Assembly: GCA_016763395.1 (NCBI GenBank)
Contig: JAESTW010000504.1
Location: 1 to 5,873, forward strand
DNA length: 5,873 bases
Reading direction: 5' to 3'
DNA from: Kofleriaceae bacterium
GTDB lineage: Bacteria; Myxococcota_A; Polyangia; Haliangiales; Haliangiaceae
This document shows positions 5,331 through 5,873 of the stretch, one piece after another. Position 1 is the first letter of the stretch, and every line of letters begins with the position of its first letter. Below the pieces are notes generated by a model. It was not told where the DNA came from. It was given only the letters and a program-made list of their open reading frames with translations, and did not search any database. The position numbers and the translations under genes were made by a program.

Positions 5331-5873
5331 CTAGCGCTTGAGCTTAACCTCTCTAGGGAAAAGTACGATTTCGATTCGGCGATTCTTCGCTTTGCGCCGG
5401 CGTGAGACCGGACGGTAGCTGCTGAAGGCGGCGGCGGCGAGTCTGGCTGGCGCGACCTTGGATTCGTCTTGTAGAAAGTGTACGACGGACAACGCGCGGG
5501 CAGCGGACAACTCCCAATTGCTTGGGAACAATGCATTGTCTTTTTTGAGAGGAACGTTGTCTGTGTGTCCTTGCACCCACACTTGTTTGTCATCCATTTC
5601 TGCGAGCGCTTTGCCGACTCGGGCCATGACTCGCAAGCCGGACTTGGTGAGCTCGGCCTTGCCCGACTTAAAGAGAATTTTGTCGACCAGCTTCAGGGTC
5701 AATCGGCCATTGGCGCCTTTAAGAACTTCTCCTTCGCCCTCACTCAACAGATCTTTGAGTTTGCTTTCCAGTTCATCGGCGACTTCTTGCTTCTGCTTCA
5801 GCACTTCTTCGGCGGAGGCGCGCTCCCCTTCACTGATTGCCAGACTCTTCTCCGATTTGGCCAGTCTTGCCTC
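5331..5873 (-). CDS. OmpA/MotB-like peptidoglycan-binding protein, C-terminal part (5' end outside window)
   Basis: The reading frame is open from the right edge, giving 180 visible residues; the GTG at 5804 is internal and not a start. Visible residues 1-45 are charged and heptad-like (for example AEEVLKQKQEVADELESKLK), a likely coiled coil. An OmpA-C domain follows (about 58-172): ILFKSGKAEL, then VQGHTDNVPL with Asp105, NWELSAARALSVVHFL with Arg126, and NRRIEIVLFP. In A. baumannii OmpA the equivalent Asp and Arg bind diaminopimelate of peptidoglycan. The 14-residue spacing element between HTD and the NWELS motif is the MotB-like form. The loop between RPV and AKNRR is only about 5 residues (SRRRK), shorter and more basic than the usual acidic Asn-containing loop. 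A coiled coil plus OmpA-C suggests a cell-wall-anchored envelope protein; whether it is a motor stator cannot be told without the N-terminus. Confidence 0.9.
   Translation of the reverse strand, partial: EARLAKSEKSLAISEGERASAEEVLKQKQEVADELESKLKDLLSEGEGEVLKGANGRLTLKLVDKILFKSGKAELTKSGLRVMARVGKALAEMDDKQVWVQGHTDNVPLKKDNALFPSNWELSAARALSVVHFLQDESKVAPARLAAAAFSSYRPVSRRRKAKNRRIEIVLFPREVKLKR

Noticed and set aside
5291..5593. 100-codon minus-strand frame overlapping the OmpA-like gene
   Set aside because: It is a different frame of the same strand as a clear OmpA-C domain, and its product is low-complexity without a known motif.

Overview
The window looks like a gene-dense piece of a moderately G+C-rich Gram-negative chromosome, most likely from the Myxococcota or a related former deltaproteobacterial lineage. 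The best clue is the von Willebrand A (VWA) lipoprotein. It combines a lipobox, an Asp/Gly/Ser/Thr-rich linker and a Cys-containing tail of a kind I associate with myxobacterial surface proteins. The patatin with an FF-rich nucleotide-free oxyanion segment and the OmpA/MotB-like protein fit the same guess. Nothing here fixes the species.

Layout: (1) 1-292, plus strand: the C-terminal half of a classical short-chain dehydrogenase, cut by the window edge just before its catalytic Ser. (2) 313-1519, minus strand: arfB-like peptidyl-tRNA hydrolase followed by a patatin-like phospholipase, with an 8-nt overlap. A hairpin spans the convergent stops with the dehydrogenase. (3) A 144-nt divergent gap, 1520-1663. 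(4) 1664-5284, plus strand: VWA lipoprotein, two tandem hotdog thioesterases, an alpha/beta hydrolase, a short probably frameshifted gene, and a class I SAM methyltransferase. The junctions are TAATG, ATGA, ATGA, TAAGATG and TAATG, so this is one tightly coupled operon. (5) 5331-5873, minus strand: the C-terminal part of an OmpA/MotB-like peptidoglycan-binding protein running off the right edge, convergent with the operon. No gene-free stretch exceeds 300 bases; the longest is the 174-nt interval holding the broken gene.

The theme of the plus-strand operon, together with the opposite-strand patatin, is acyl-ester and acyl-thioester hydrolysis. The two 145-residue hotdog proteins differ at the presumed catalytic acid (Asp versus Glu), which suggests a diverged pair. 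Why these cytosolic enzymes are translationally coupled to an outer-membrane VWA lipoprotein is not explained by any pathway I can name.

I did not find a CRISPR array, tRNA, rRNA, transposon or recognisable defence system. The points most worth a second look are the broken gene at 4350-4523, the diverged hotdog pair, and the VWA/thioesterase/hydrolase operon.
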